A stretch of DNA of 19,405 nucleotides from an uncultured Lachnospiraceae bacterium (GTDB lineage Bacteria > Bacillota > Clostridia > Lachnospirales > Lachnospiraceae): assembly GCA_910588405.1 (NCBI GenBank), contig CAJUPT010000004.1:1-19405 (forward strand), given 5' to 3'. The position numbers and the translations under genes are program-made. Position 1 is the first letter of the stretch. Each line of letters begins with the position of its first letter. Under the pieces are notes generated by a model, which was given only the letters and a program-made list of their open reading frames with translations, did no database searches and was not told where the DNA came from. This document shows positions 8,509 to 16,271 of this stretch, piece by piece.

Positions 8509-9480
8509 TTATTCACTTTCGAAAAACGCATCCACACCGTCCGCGATTCCCTGCACGATTTTCGCCTGATATTCCGCGGTCTGCATCAGCATGTCCTCGT
8601 CCGGATTTGTCATAAAGCCAATCTCCACAAGCGTTGTCGGAACCTGGCACCAGTTATTGCCGCTCATGGAATCCGTTTCCCATACGCCTCTGTTGACACA
8701 GCCGGCCGCCTCGCAAAGATTGCTGATGACGCAGTCTGAGAGGCTGCGGCTTGATGCGTAGAGTCCAGGGACAAAGGGGCTTTGGGGAGTTGTGCAGATG
8801 GTCATGGCGCCCTGGGCGCTCTGGTTTTCCGAGCCGTCTGCGTGAATCCGTATAAAGGCGGCCGCCCCTGCGTCATTTGCCACATTGGCGCGCTGGACGC
8901 AGCTTACGGGTACGTCGTTGGATTCTCTGGTCATCAGCACCGTATAACCCCGGTTTTCCAGCTCGGCCTTGAGCTGGTTAGAAACCGCCAGCGTAAGCTC
9001 ATACTCTGCCATGCCGCTGCTGACGCCTCTGGTTCCGCTGGCATCCGCCGCTTTATATTCTCCGGAGCCGGGGCCGAGCGGCTCGCTCCCCTCAGCTACC
9101 ACGCCGGAGTGGCCGGGGTCGATGACGATGGTCAGAGCGTTTGCGTCCGCTGGTTTTGGTTCGGATGATGCCGGTTCAACGAATTCTGTGTCAACAGCCT
9201 CTGTCTCCGCGAGATCAGTTTCCGCTGTGGCCGTTTCCGACGTTTCCTGGGTTTCATCTTTTTCCGTTTGTGTTTCCTTTATCTTCCCTTCCTCATCTGT
9301 TTCCCTTGTCTCAGTCGTTTCTCCTTCTTCCGTCTGGCCTTCCTCTTTTGTTTGTTCGGTCTCTGCCGCTTGCCCTGTCGTTTCCGTCTTTTTCTCCGGT
9401 TCACTGTCTGTTTTGCCTAAACAGCCGGTTAAAAGCAGTACCGCACAGAAAAGGGCAAGTATTTTCTTTAGGTTTTTCAT
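8509..9480 (-). CDS. Lipoprotein N-acetylmuramoyl-L-alanine amidase (Amidase_3)
   Basis: A 323-residue cell-wall hydrolase that cleaves the bond between N-acetylmuramic acid and L-alanine in peptidoglycan. The lipobox LTGC ends at Cys20, so the enzyme is anchored to the outer face of the membrane. Residues about 21-112 are an extreme Thr/Glu/Lys/Gln-rich, Ala-containing linker, probably disordered. The Amidase_3 domain follows: IVIDPGHSG with zinc ligand H124, GMAEYELTL with E159, IRIHADG with H213, and LVEIGFMTN with catalytic E286. All expected zinc and catalytic residues are present. GGAG lies about 10 bases before the ATG, and a strong promoter stands upstream. A short distance downstream is the SNF2 operon on the same strand, but that has its own promoter. 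Confidence 0.92.
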   Translation of the reverse strand: MKNLKKILALFCAVLLLTGCLGKTDSEPEKKTETTGQAAETEQTKEEGQTEEGETTETRETDEEGKIKETQTEKDETQETSETATAETDLAETEAVDTEFVEPASSEPKPADANALTIVIDPGHSGVVAEGSEPLGPGSGEYKAADASGTRGVSSGMAEYELTLAVSNQLKAELENRGYTVLMTRESNDVPVSCVQRANVANDAGAAAFIRIHADGSENQSAQGAMTICTTPQSPFVPGLYASSRSLSDCVISNLCEAAGCVNRGVWETDSMSGNNWCQVPTTLVEIGFMTNPDEDMLMQTAEYQAKIVQGIADGVDAFFESE

Positions 9481-9515
9481 TTTCTCTGGTCTCCAAATTC
9501 CATTTTGTTATTACT

Positions 9516-9544
9516 ATTTTAATTATGGCATATCTGTTTGTCAA
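9516..9544 (-). promoter_or_regulatory. Predicted promoter of the amidase gene
   Basis: On the minus strand: TTGACA (9539-9544), a 17-base spacer, TAAAAT (9516-9521). This is a near-consensus sigma-A promoter 36 bases upstream of the amidase ATG. Confidence 0.7.
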
Positions 9545-9682
9545 ACGGTTCTTTTCGGGATGAAATTGACTAACATGATATAAGAGAAAAGGTAAAACTT
9601 GTGATAGAATGAAAGAAGATTTTAACTAACTGACATTGGGAGCGAACAGTAACGATTTTAATAAACAATGGGGTGAAAAAGG

Positions 9683-11034
9683 GTGGAACAATTTAATTTG
9701 CAGGATATTACATTATCGAATTTCAGGAAATTTGAAAAAAATACATTTAAACTAAATAAATCTATGAATGTTTTAATTTGGAAAGAATGCCGCTGGGAAA
9801 ACAACCATTTTGGAGGCGGTTAATGTAATGCCGGGCGCTTATCTGGCAGCTTATAAGGAATACGTGCCAAGCAGATTTGTTATTAATATTTCTGAAAGGG
9901 ATGTTTTATTGAAATCAAACCGTAATGCTATGGAAAATGCGGTATTGTCTCCGGAAATTCCCCAATATCCATGCACCATATCATGCCAGCTTATATGGGA
10001 TAAAAAAAGTACGGTATGCCAGGACAATTGAAAAAGAAGGGGGCAGAACAAAATTTGCCGGGAAGAATCCTATGCAAAAAGAGGTGGCAAAATGGGAACA
10101 GGTGATTAAAAATGCAGATGGTTCGGATAAAGACTATATTTTTCCGTTGGTTTTATATTTGAGCTCCGCCAGACTATGGAATGAAAACAGGGGACGGGGG
10201 ACTGATAAAATCCCGCTGAGGACAGACGCATATCAGAGATGTCTTGACCCGAAAAGAAGCAGCCAGGCGGCATTTGAATATATCAATGTTTTGAGAAATA
10301 TTTCCGCAGAAGAAAATGACGGTATACCGTATCCGGCTTATGAGGTGATTATGGAAGCGATCAGATATAGCTTGCGGGAAGAATTGGAACAGGGGCAGAG
10401 CGTCATTTATTCTTCCAGATATGGTGAGATTGCGATTAAAAATGCGGATGGAGCGGTGATTCGCTATTCAGCTTTAAGTGACGGATACAGAAACGTTATA
10501 AAGATAGTAACCGATATTGCGACGAAAATGTGTATACTGAATCCTTATCTTGGGAAAACGGCGTTACAGAAAACGCCGGGCGTGGTTATTATTGACGAAT
10601 TGGATTTAAGCTTGCATCCAACATGGCAAAAGAGAATCGTAAGAATATTAAAGACACTTTTCCCTAAAATACAATTTGTATGCGCAACCCATTCGCCGTT
10701 TATTATACAGTCTTTAGAACCGGGCGAGCTGATCATTTTAGACGATATAGAAGGTGAAGAATATTCGGGTCAGAGTATTGAGGATATAGCTGAGGACATC
10801 ATGAATGTTTCCACACCTCAGTATAGTGAGAAAAAGCAAAGAATGTACGAGGCGGCAGAGGATTTTTTTGATGCATTGGAGAATGGCGACACACAGGATG
10901 AATTACAGGAGTTAAAAAAACGAATGGATGTTTTGGCTGCCGAATACAGTGATAATCCTGCATATTGCGCTTTGCTGAAACAAAAATATTTAGAAAAGAA
11001 AGTATTAGTTGAGGATTTGTATGAGACCTGTTGA
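9683..11034 (+). pseudogene. ptuA: PtuA-like Septu ATPase, broken by two +1 frameshifts
   Basis: Three adjoining frames read as one 449-residue ABC/SMC-like AAA ATPase. The GTG at 9683 opens VEQFNLQDITLSNFRKF and continues to NVLI. One extra T in 9777-9779 shifts the frame; the next frame then gives Walker A GKNAAGKTT (9780-9806) and runs to LIWDKK. One extra A in the A7 run 10002-10008 shifts it again, into VRYARTIEK and onward to 11034. The last part has the signature-like ALSDGYRN, Walker B VVIIDELDLSLHP and CATHSPFIIQS. In Septu and related retron systems this ATPase works with an HNH nuclease, and the next gene encodes one. As read, no product has both Walker A and Walker B. Both indels lie in short homopolymers, so sequencing error is a real alternative to decay. 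The region is AT-richer than its neighbours. Confidence 0.82.
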
Positions 11035-11311
11035 TAAAGGAAAGAAGCCGGAAATTAATTTTAAACGATATCAGGATGCCGAGCCATATTTAGAAGAGAG
11101 AATTGGCCCATATTGTTCGTTTTGTGAGATGTCCATCAGGCATGTGCCGGAGATTGAGCATAAAGAAGCAAAGTCACAGGGAGGAGATATTCTTTTATGG
11201 GAAAATTTTTTGCTTTCCTGTAAGTATTGTAATACCAGAAAAGGCGTTATTGTAAAAAAAGGCGATCTTCATCAATATTTATGGCCGGATATGTGTGTTT
11301 GCCGATATTGA
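11021..11311 (+). CDS. ptuB: PtuB-like HNH endonuclease, probably C-terminally truncated
   Basis: A 96-residue protein with a complete HNH/zinc core: PYCSFCE, EIEHKEAKSQGG (the His of the catalytic motif), then WENFLLSCKYCNTRKG with the second CxxC pair and the Asn. This pattern is that of the HNH nucleases paired with PtuA in Septu and retron defence. The ATG at 11021 overlaps the end of ptuA by 14 bases; a TTG at 11009 is an alternative. Family members are usually about twice as long, and the reading ends soon after LHQYLWPDM, where family members continue, so the C-terminal half appears lost. A different frame stays open past the stop to about 11371. DNA cleavage activity is therefore doubtful. 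Confidence 0.75.
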   Translation: MRPVDKGKKPEINFKRYQDAEPYLEERIGPYCSFCEMSIRHVPEIEHKEAKSQGGDILLWENFLLSCKYCNTRKGVIVKKGDLHQYLWPDMCVCRY

Positions 11312-11413
11312 GGTAGTGAGATCCGGATTGATTAATAGTTTCGTGGGGACGAAAGAAGAGTATTTTAAATAGTCCATTATAAAATTTTATTCAAACAAGA
11401 AGGAGGCCGTACC

Positions 11414-11702
11414 ATGCCCCACATTCTAATTGTCGAAGACGATACCGATATCAACAACTCCACCGCCGCATATCTGCGGCGTCAGGGCTGCGTCTGCTCT
11501 CAGGCTTTTTCAGGCACGGAGGGGCGTCTGCTGTGGCAGGCAGGCGGCATCGATCTGCTGCTGGCAGATCTGATGCTGCCGGGACTGATTTTGCTGCTTG
11601 CTGCCCTAGGCCTTGCCATTGTGCGGGAGCTGATGGAGCGGATGGGGGGCAGGGTAGCTGCTCAGGTTATAGAGGAGGAGCTGCGGATTACGCTGAGTCT
11701 TA
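11414..11702 (+). pseudogene. Deletion fusion: response regulator start joined to histidine kinase tail
   Basis: AGGAGG and ATG at 11414 start a normal response-regulator receiver domain: MPHILIVEDDTDIN with the acidic pocket, and phospho-acceptor D52 in LLLADLMLPG. After residue 57 the receiver stops mid-domain. From about residue 65 the same frame reads LGLAIVRELMERMGG, which is the G2 box and end of a HATPase_c kinase domain, up to ITLSL at about 11701. The simplest explanation is an in-frame deletion that removed the rest of the regulator and most of its cognate kinase, which commonly follows in the same operon. The frame runs 48 bases further into the antisense of the OYE gene. It cannot be a working regulator or kinase. 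Confidence 0.8.
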
Positions 11703-13649
11703 TTATATATCCAACCCCGCATGATACCCCTGGTAAATCGCGGCCGTGATATTGCCGGGTTTTACGCAGTCGCCGATTTCCCGGACGATGGGAGCGGCGT
11801 TACGCAGTGCTTCGATGCCTTCCCGGTTGGAGCGCTGTCCTACGGCGCAGATAACGGATGTTCCGGGAACCAGAACTTCCTCGCCTGCGGCTGTTTTACA
11901 GAGAACCCCTTCTTTCGTGATCTGCAGTCCCTGATAGCCGGTATGGGCAGTCACATACTTCTCGATCATCTGCATCAGGATCGGACGGTGGCGGATATTG
12001 GCATCCGGCGCCAGCGTATCCCGCATTTCCACCAGGTGAACCTGCTTGCCCTCCTGGGCCAGATGGATGGCGCATTCGCAGCCTGCCAGCCCGCCGCCCA
12101 GAACCACGACGGAATCGCCGACCTTTTCCTTTTCCAGATAGTAGTTATTGACCACAACTACATTGTCTCCGCCGATTCCCGGAAGCGGCGGGAGGATCGG
12201 GTTGGAGCCCAGGGCAAGAATCAGCACGTCGGCCCCTTCTTTTTCCACATAGTCGGCAGTAACCTCCGTATTGCAGCGGATTTCCACGCCCTCGTTCCTG
12301 GCCTGGGCTTCCAGTACTATGCCCAGCTCATACATCTCATGCTTGAAATCGATGGCCTGTTCACATTTCAGGATGCCGCCCGGCTGATCGCTCTTTTCGC
12401 AGAGAATCACCTGGTGTCCCCGCTGCGCCGCCGTGACGGCCGCTTTCAATCCGGCCACGCCGCCGCCTGCGACCAGAACCTTTTTCTTACGGGCGGCAGG
12501 CGGAACCTCCGTACCCTCGATCTCGCGTCCGATCAGCGGATTTACGGTGCAGCGCCGTGTCTGGGTGGTAGGGCGCTCTGCCATGCAGGTAAAGCAGCGC
12601 AGACATTTCACGATTTTATCGTCATTTCCGGAAACGATTTTTTCCGGCAGGAAGGGGTCTGCTAAAAGAGCCCGTCCCATATATACCACATCCGCCTTGC
12701 CGGAGGCGATGATATCCTCCATCATGGCCGGGTCGTTTAACGCGCCGATCGTGGCTACGGGTACCTTCACATGTTTTTTGATCTCGGCTGCCAGATAAAC
12801 ATTGACGCCGTGAGGGGAAAACATGGAAGGATGGGTGTTGAAGAAACCGAACTGGTAGGAACCGGCGGACACATGGATCAAATTCACATATTCCTCTACA
12901 GCCTGGGCAATCCTTACGCCCTCCTCCAAATCATAGCCGCCGTCAAACAGCTCCGAGCCGCTCATGCGGAACTCGATGGGGAACATGGGGCCTACCGCTT
13001 CCCGGACAGCTTTAAGGACACGGATGGTAAAACGCATTCTGTTCTCGAAGGAGCCGCCGTATTCGTCTGTTCTGTGGTTGAAATAAGGGGAGATAAACTG
13101 GTTCAGAAGCCAGGTATGGCCGCCGTGAACCATAATCATCTCAAAACCGGCCCGTTTGGCCAGCGCCGCGGTTTCCCCATAACGGGCTACGATGTCGTCG
13201 ATCTGCTCTACGGTCAGGGCAGTCACCTTTTTGCCGTCAGGGCGCACGCCGTCGCTGGGGCCGTACTGGGTCAGGGACTGCTTTTTATTTTTGTCTGCCA
13301 TATAAGTGCCCGCATACTGGCCGGAATGGGAAAATTCCACGCTGGGAATAGTGCCGTGCCTACGGATCGCATCGGCGCAGAAGGTAAAGCTGGCCAGGGA
13401 GCCAACGGTCTGTAAATCAAGATGGAGCATATGGGAGGCGTCCGTCTCCGGATGGACTACCAGCTCGCTGATGGTTACGGCTGCAGCGCCGCCTTTGGCC
13501 CGCAGCTCATAAAATGCCCGTGTCCGGTCGCCGGGCACACAGTCGGCAGTGATGTCCGTCGCGCCGATGGGGGAGGCAAACATGCGGTTGCGGAAGGTGA
13601 CATTGCCCAGGGTGATGGGCTGTGACAGATGGGGGTATTTTCGTTTCAT
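11703..13649 (-). CDS. OYE-type NADH:flavin oxidoreductase / enoate reductase family
   Basis: A 648-residue multidomain flavoenzyme of the 2,4-dienoyl-CoA reductase/BaiCD-BaiH type. Residues 1 to about 345 form an FMN-binding TIM barrel with the active-site pair H175/H178 in HGGHTWLLNQF and the RTDEYGGS motif. Cys 349, 352, 355 and 367 fit the CxxCxxCx11C site for a 4Fe-4S cluster. Dinucleotide folds follow: VLVAGGGVAG (391-400) for FAD and VVVLGGGLAG (514-523) for NAD(P). Such enzymes reduce activated C=C bonds in enoates, cinnamates, bile-acid intermediates or steroids. It is divergent from a PadR gene, which favours a phenolic or other inducible organic acid; the substrate is not readable. 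GAGGAA precedes the ATG. Confidence 0.9.
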   Translation of the reverse strand: MKRKYPHLSQPITLGNVTFRNRMFASPIGATDITADCVPGDRTRAFYELRAKGGAAAVTISELVVHPETDASHMLHLDLQTVGSLASFTFCADAIRRHGTIPSVEFSHSGQYAGTYMADKNKKQSLTQYGPSDGVRPDGKKVTALTVEQIDDIVARYGETAALAKRAGFEMIMVHGGHTWLLNQFISPYFNHRTDEYGGSFENRMRFTIRVLKAVREAVGPMFPIEFRMSGSELFDGGYDLEEGVRIAQAVEEYVNLIHVSAGSYQFGFFNTHPSMFSPHGVNVYLAAEIKKHVKVPVATIGALNDPAMMEDIIASGKADVVYMGRALLADPFLPEKIVSGNDDKIVKCLRCFTCMAERPTTQTRRCTVNPLIGREIEGTEVPPAARKKKVLVAGGGVAGLKAAVTAAQRGHQVILCEKSDQPGGILKCEQAIDFKHEMYELGIVLEAQARNEGVEIRCNTEVTADYVEKEGADVLILALGSNPILPPLPGIGGDNVVVVNNYYLEKEKVGDSVVVLGGGLAGCECAIHLAQEGKQVHLVEMRDTLAPDANIRHRPILMQMIEKYVTAHTGYQGLQITKEGVLCKTAAGEEVLVPGTSVICAVGQRSNREGIEALRNAAPIVREIGDCVKPGNITAAIYQGYHAGLDI

Positions 13650-13697
13650 GGGGTTCCTCGCTTTCTTTCAAATGTTGACATGATTTGGAGTCTGACG

Positions 13698-13775
13698 GTT
13701 ATCCATAAATGTCTGTTGGTTTGGATAACGAAACAGAAACGGTGTCCGATCCGCCGCTTGGGGCAGCGGAATCGG
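13698..13775 (-). promoter_or_regulatory. Structured 5' leader of the OYE gene
   Basis: From a predicted start near 13780 the OYE transcript has about 130 untranslated bases. They can form two hairpins: 13746-13750 with 13771-13775 plus 13754-13758 with 13765-13769, and the perfect 8-bp pair 13698-13705 with 13722-13729. Neither has a T-tail. They could be RNA elements or protein sites; no known riboswitch class is recognised. Confidence 0.3.
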
Positions 13776-13787
13776 GCTGCTAATAAA

Positions 13788-13816
13788 AGTATATAATATA
13801 AAATACAACATGTCAA
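13788..13816 (-). promoter_or_regulatory. Predicted promoter of the OYE gene
   Basis: On the minus strand: TTGACA (13811-13816), a 17-base spacer, TATACT (13788-13793). This is close to perfect for sigma-A. The -35 lies inside the PadR-type operator. Confidence 0.72.
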
Positions 13817-13829
13817 TATTTACATGTTG
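13806..13829. promoter_or_regulatory. PadR-type operator
   Basis: CAACATGT (13806-13813) and ACATGTTG (13822-13829) are a perfect 8-bp inverted repeat around an 8-base spacer, containing ATGT-N8-ACAT, the known PadR recognition pattern. It covers the -35 of the OYE promoter and touches the -35 of the padR promoter, so one bound PadR dimer should block both. A further ATGT-TG-ACAT lies at 13672-13681, close to the OYE start codon. Confidence 0.75.
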
Positions 13830-13855
13830 ATATGTGCATGGAAATGGATTAAAAT
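13827..13855 (+). promoter_or_regulatory. Predicted promoter of the PadR regulator gene
   Basis: TTGATA (13827-13832), a 17-base spacer, TAAAAT (13850-13855). It starts within the right half of the operator, which suggests autoregulation. The rest of the gap up to 13959 shows no other feature. Confidence 0.6.
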
Positions 13856-13959
13856 ATAAACAGTTAAAGGATTACTAAAGAATAGGGACAAGACGGGTGA
13901 TTTTTTATTGGCTGTAAAGAATATGAGCAATCCATAGATTGCAGTAGAAAAGAGGAATC

Positions 13960-14496
13960 ATGAGGACATTAAAATATGCCATATTAGGGCTTTTGAATCA
14001 GCGGGATATGTCGGGTTATGAACTGATGAAGCAGTTTGAATCGGGGCTGAATGAATTCTGGTCGGCGAAGCACAGCCAGATTTATCCGGAGCTGGCGAAG
14101 CTTGCGGAGGAGGGCAGCGTGGCTTATCAGGTGCAGATCTCCGGTTCGGTGCTGCAGAAAAAGGTTTATTCCATCACAGAGGCAGGGCGGAAGGATTTTC
14201 TGGCCTGGCTGGAACAGGATGTACGGATGGAGCCTACCCCCAAGGAGGTGTTCCGGCTGAAATTGTTTTTTGCTAATTGCCTGGATGCCGGGACACTGCT
14301 TGCCAATCTGGAAAGCCAGCTGCGCCAGCATGAGGACAGGCTGACACATCTGAAAAATAATCAGAAAAAATTCGCCGAAGTTCCGGCGGCAGATTCGGAA
14401 AGGTTCGGCGATTATCTGGTGCTGATGGGGGCGGTGATGCGGGAGGAGATGAGCTGTGAGTGGCTGAGAAAGTGTTTGGAGCTCTGCCGGAAGTAA
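13960..14496 (+). CDS. PadR-family transcriptional regulator
   Basis: A 178-residue regulator. The N-terminal winged helix-turn-helix (residues 1 to about 80) has the family hallmarks LKYAILGLLNQRDMSGYELMK and YPELAKLAEEG, with the wing around KKVYSITEAGRKDF. The C-terminal half is helical (Vir_act_alpha_C type) and would form the dimer and sense a ligand. Length matches the longer PadR subfamily that includes PadR itself. AGAGG lies before the ATG. It is divergent from the OYE-type reductase gene, with a PadR operator over both promoters, so it very likely represses that gene and itself until an effector, perhaps the reductase substrate, releases it. A bidirectional terminator follows. Confidence 0.92.
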   Translation: MRTLKYAILGLLNQRDMSGYELMKQFESGLNEFWSAKHSQIYPELAKLAEEGSVAYQVQISGSVLQKKVYSITEAGRKDFLAWLEQDVRMEPTPKEVFRLKLFFANCLDAGTLLANLESQLRQHEDRLTHLKNNQKKFAEVPAADSERFGDYLVLMGAVMREEMSCEWLRKCLELCRK

Positions 14497-14503
14497 ATAT
14501 TGA

Positions 14504-14547
14504 AAAGGCTCCTGCAGGTCGGATTGTTATGACCTGCGGGAGCCTTT
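14504..14547. terminator. Bidirectional terminator between padR and trpB2
   Basis: A 17-bp stem (14504-14520 with 14531-14547, one G-T pair) with a 10-base loop. It has TTTT at its end on both strands, so it can serve the PadR gene and the convergent TrpB2 gene. A second, weaker GC hairpin lies near 14577-14604, close to the trpB stop. Confidence 0.85.
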
Positions 14548-14629
14548 TATGGATGATTTTTAAAAGTGCGATGCGGCCAGCGGTTTTCCCCCGCCGCTTG
14601 GCTGTTTGGAATTCATTATGAAATCCGAT

Positions 14630-16015
14630 TTAAAATTCATTTCCCTGGAATTTCGGAATCCCCTCAAACCCTGCCTGTAAATCTTCGTCAGTGGGGATGT
14701 AATCACTCATCCTGCCATCATGGAACTTCTCATAGGCCACCATATCGAAATACCCGGTGCCGGTCAGGCCGAAGACGATGGTTTTTTCCTCGCCGGTTTC
14801 CTTGCATTTCAGCGCTTCGTCGATGGCTACCCGGATGGCGTGGCTGCTTTCCGGCGCGGGCAGGATGCCTTCGATTCTGGCGAACTGCTCCGCTGCCTGG
14901 AACACAGAGGTCTGCTCTACGGCTCTCGCTTCCATCAGGCCATCATGATACAGCTGGGATAAGATGCTGCTCATGCCGTGGTAGCGCAGCCCGCCCGCAT
15001 GGTTGGCGGAAGGGATGAAGCTGCTGCCCAGCGTATACATTTTCGCCAGCGGGCAGACCATGCCGGTGTCGCAGAAGTCATAGGCGAATTTGCCTCTTGT
15101 AAAGCTGGGGCAGGAAGCAGGCTCTACGGCGATAAACCGATAATCCTTTTCGCCTCTTAATTTCTCACCCATGAAAGGCGAGATCAGGCCGCCTAAGTTG
15201 GAGCCGCCACCGGCGCAGCCGATAATGATATCCGGTTTTACGTCATATTTATCCAAAGCCGCCTTGGTTTCCAGGCCGATAATGGTCTGGTGGAGCAGTA
15301 CCTGGTTTAGCACACTGCCCAGCACATAGCGATAGCCCTCCTGGCTGGTAGCCGCTTCCACGGCTTCGGAGATGGCGCAGCCTAAGCTTCCGGTGGTTCC
15401 GGGATGGGCATCCAGAATCTTGCGTCCAACTGCGGTTTTGTCAGAGGGCGACGGTGTGACGGAAGCGCCGTAAGTCCGCATAACCTCCCGGCGGAAAGGT
15501 TTCTGCTCGTAGGAAACCTTTACCATATATACCTGACAGTCAAGCCCCAGGTAAGCACAGGCCATGGAAAGGGCGGTCCCCCACTGTCCGGCGCCGGTTT
15601 CGGTGGTTACGCCTTTCAGCCCCTGGTTTTTGGCATAGTAAGCCTGAGCGATGGCGGAATTCAGCTTGTGGCTGCCGCTGGTGTTGTTGCCCTCAAATTT
15701 GTAGTAAATCTTGGCCGGTGTGCCCAGCTGCGCCTCAAGACAGTAAGCCCTGACCAGCGGTGAGGGACGGTACATTTTATAGAAGTCCCGAATCTCCGTG
15801 GGAATGTCGATGTAGGCGGTATTGTCATCCAGTTCCTGTTTGATCAGCTCATCGCAGAAAACAGGGCGCAGGTCTTCATAGGTCATCGGCTGCAGGGTTG
15901 CGGGGTTTAACAGCGGAGCCGGTTTATTTTTCATATCAGCCCGTACGTTATACCATTGCCTGGGCAGTTCGTCTTCTGTCAGATAAATTTTGTAAGGAAT
16001 TTTTTTGTCGCTCAT
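14630..16015 (-). CDS. trpB: TrpB2-type tryptophan synthase beta subunit
   Basis: A 461-residue PLP enzyme that joins indole and serine to make tryptophan. The PLP lysine is K117 in NNTSGSHKLNSA, and the phosphate-binding loop is GCAGGGSNLGG. The ILTE-type N-terminal region (YKIYLTEDELPRQWYN) and length mark the TrpB2 class, which, unlike TrpB1, is usually not paired with TrpA; no trpA is present here. The ATG at 16015 has AAGGAG upstream; the frame is open from 16093 but those 26 codons lack family similarity. A Trp-specific T-box stands upstream, so expression should rise when charged tRNA-Trp is scarce. Some TrpB2-like enzymes may use other substrates, but the T-box supports tryptophan supply by indole salvage. 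Confidence 0.93.
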   Translation of the reverse strand: MSDKKIPYKIYLTEDELPRQWYNVRADMKNKPAPLLNPATLQPMTYEDLRPVFCDELIKQELDDNTAYIDIPTEIRDFYKMYRPSPLVRAYCLEAQLGTPAKIYYKFEGNNTSGSHKLNSAIAQAYYAKNQGLKGVTTETGAGQWGTALSMACAYLGLDCQVYMVKVSYEQKPFRREVMRTYGASVTPSPSDKTAVGRKILDAHPGTTGSLGCAISEAVEAATSQEGYRYVLGSVLNQVLLHQTIIGLETKAALDKYDVKPDIIIGCAGGGSNLGGLISPFMGEKLRGEKDYRFIAVEPASCPSFTRGKFAYDFCDTGMVCPLAKMYTLGSSFIPSANHAGGLRYHGMSSILSQLYHDGLMEARAVEQTSVFQAAEQFARIEGILPAPESSHAIRVAIDEALKCKETGEEKTIVFGLTGTGYFDMVAYEKFHDGRMSDYIPTDEDLQAGFEGIPKFQGNEF

Positions 16016-16226
16016 AGTTGTCTCCTTTCGTGATAAAGCCCTTCGGGCAGAACTGATAGCGGTATAAAAAAAGTCTCCGGAACAGCCCTGCATAAGCGTA
16101 GAATCTGTTTTTGGCAGACGCTTATTTTTGGAATCGGGGCGGGATCATTTCTGCCTCGTGTTATGGCGTTTATATGCTGCTGTAAGCAGGCGGATATATT
16201 TTCCGGATGCCATATAAAAGATACAT
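16016..16226 (-). other. Extra leader segment between T-box terminator and trpB2 start
   Basis: About 210 bases separate the T-box terminator from the ATG, which is longer than usual. The segment holds an 8-bp inverted repeat (16092-16099 with 16118-16125) followed by a T5 run on the + strand, and a small GCCC-GAA-GGGC hairpin near 16039-16049. I see no gene in it. Confidence 0.4.
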
Positions 16227-16271
16227 ACAAAAAACTCCTGTCCCTGCAATCGTTACTTGCAGGGACAGGAG
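16227..16271 (-). terminator. T-box regulated terminator
   Basis: A perfect 15-bp stem (16257-16271 with 16235-16249) and 7-base loop, followed on the minus strand by TTTTTT. It ends the leader transcript when tRNA-Trp is charged. Confidence 0.92.

Noticed and set aside
9481..9682. Retron reverse transcriptase or msr/msd RNA upstream of ptuA
   Set aside because: Some retrons carry ptuAB, but the 200-base gap has no reverse-transcriptase frame and the upstream gene is an amidase.
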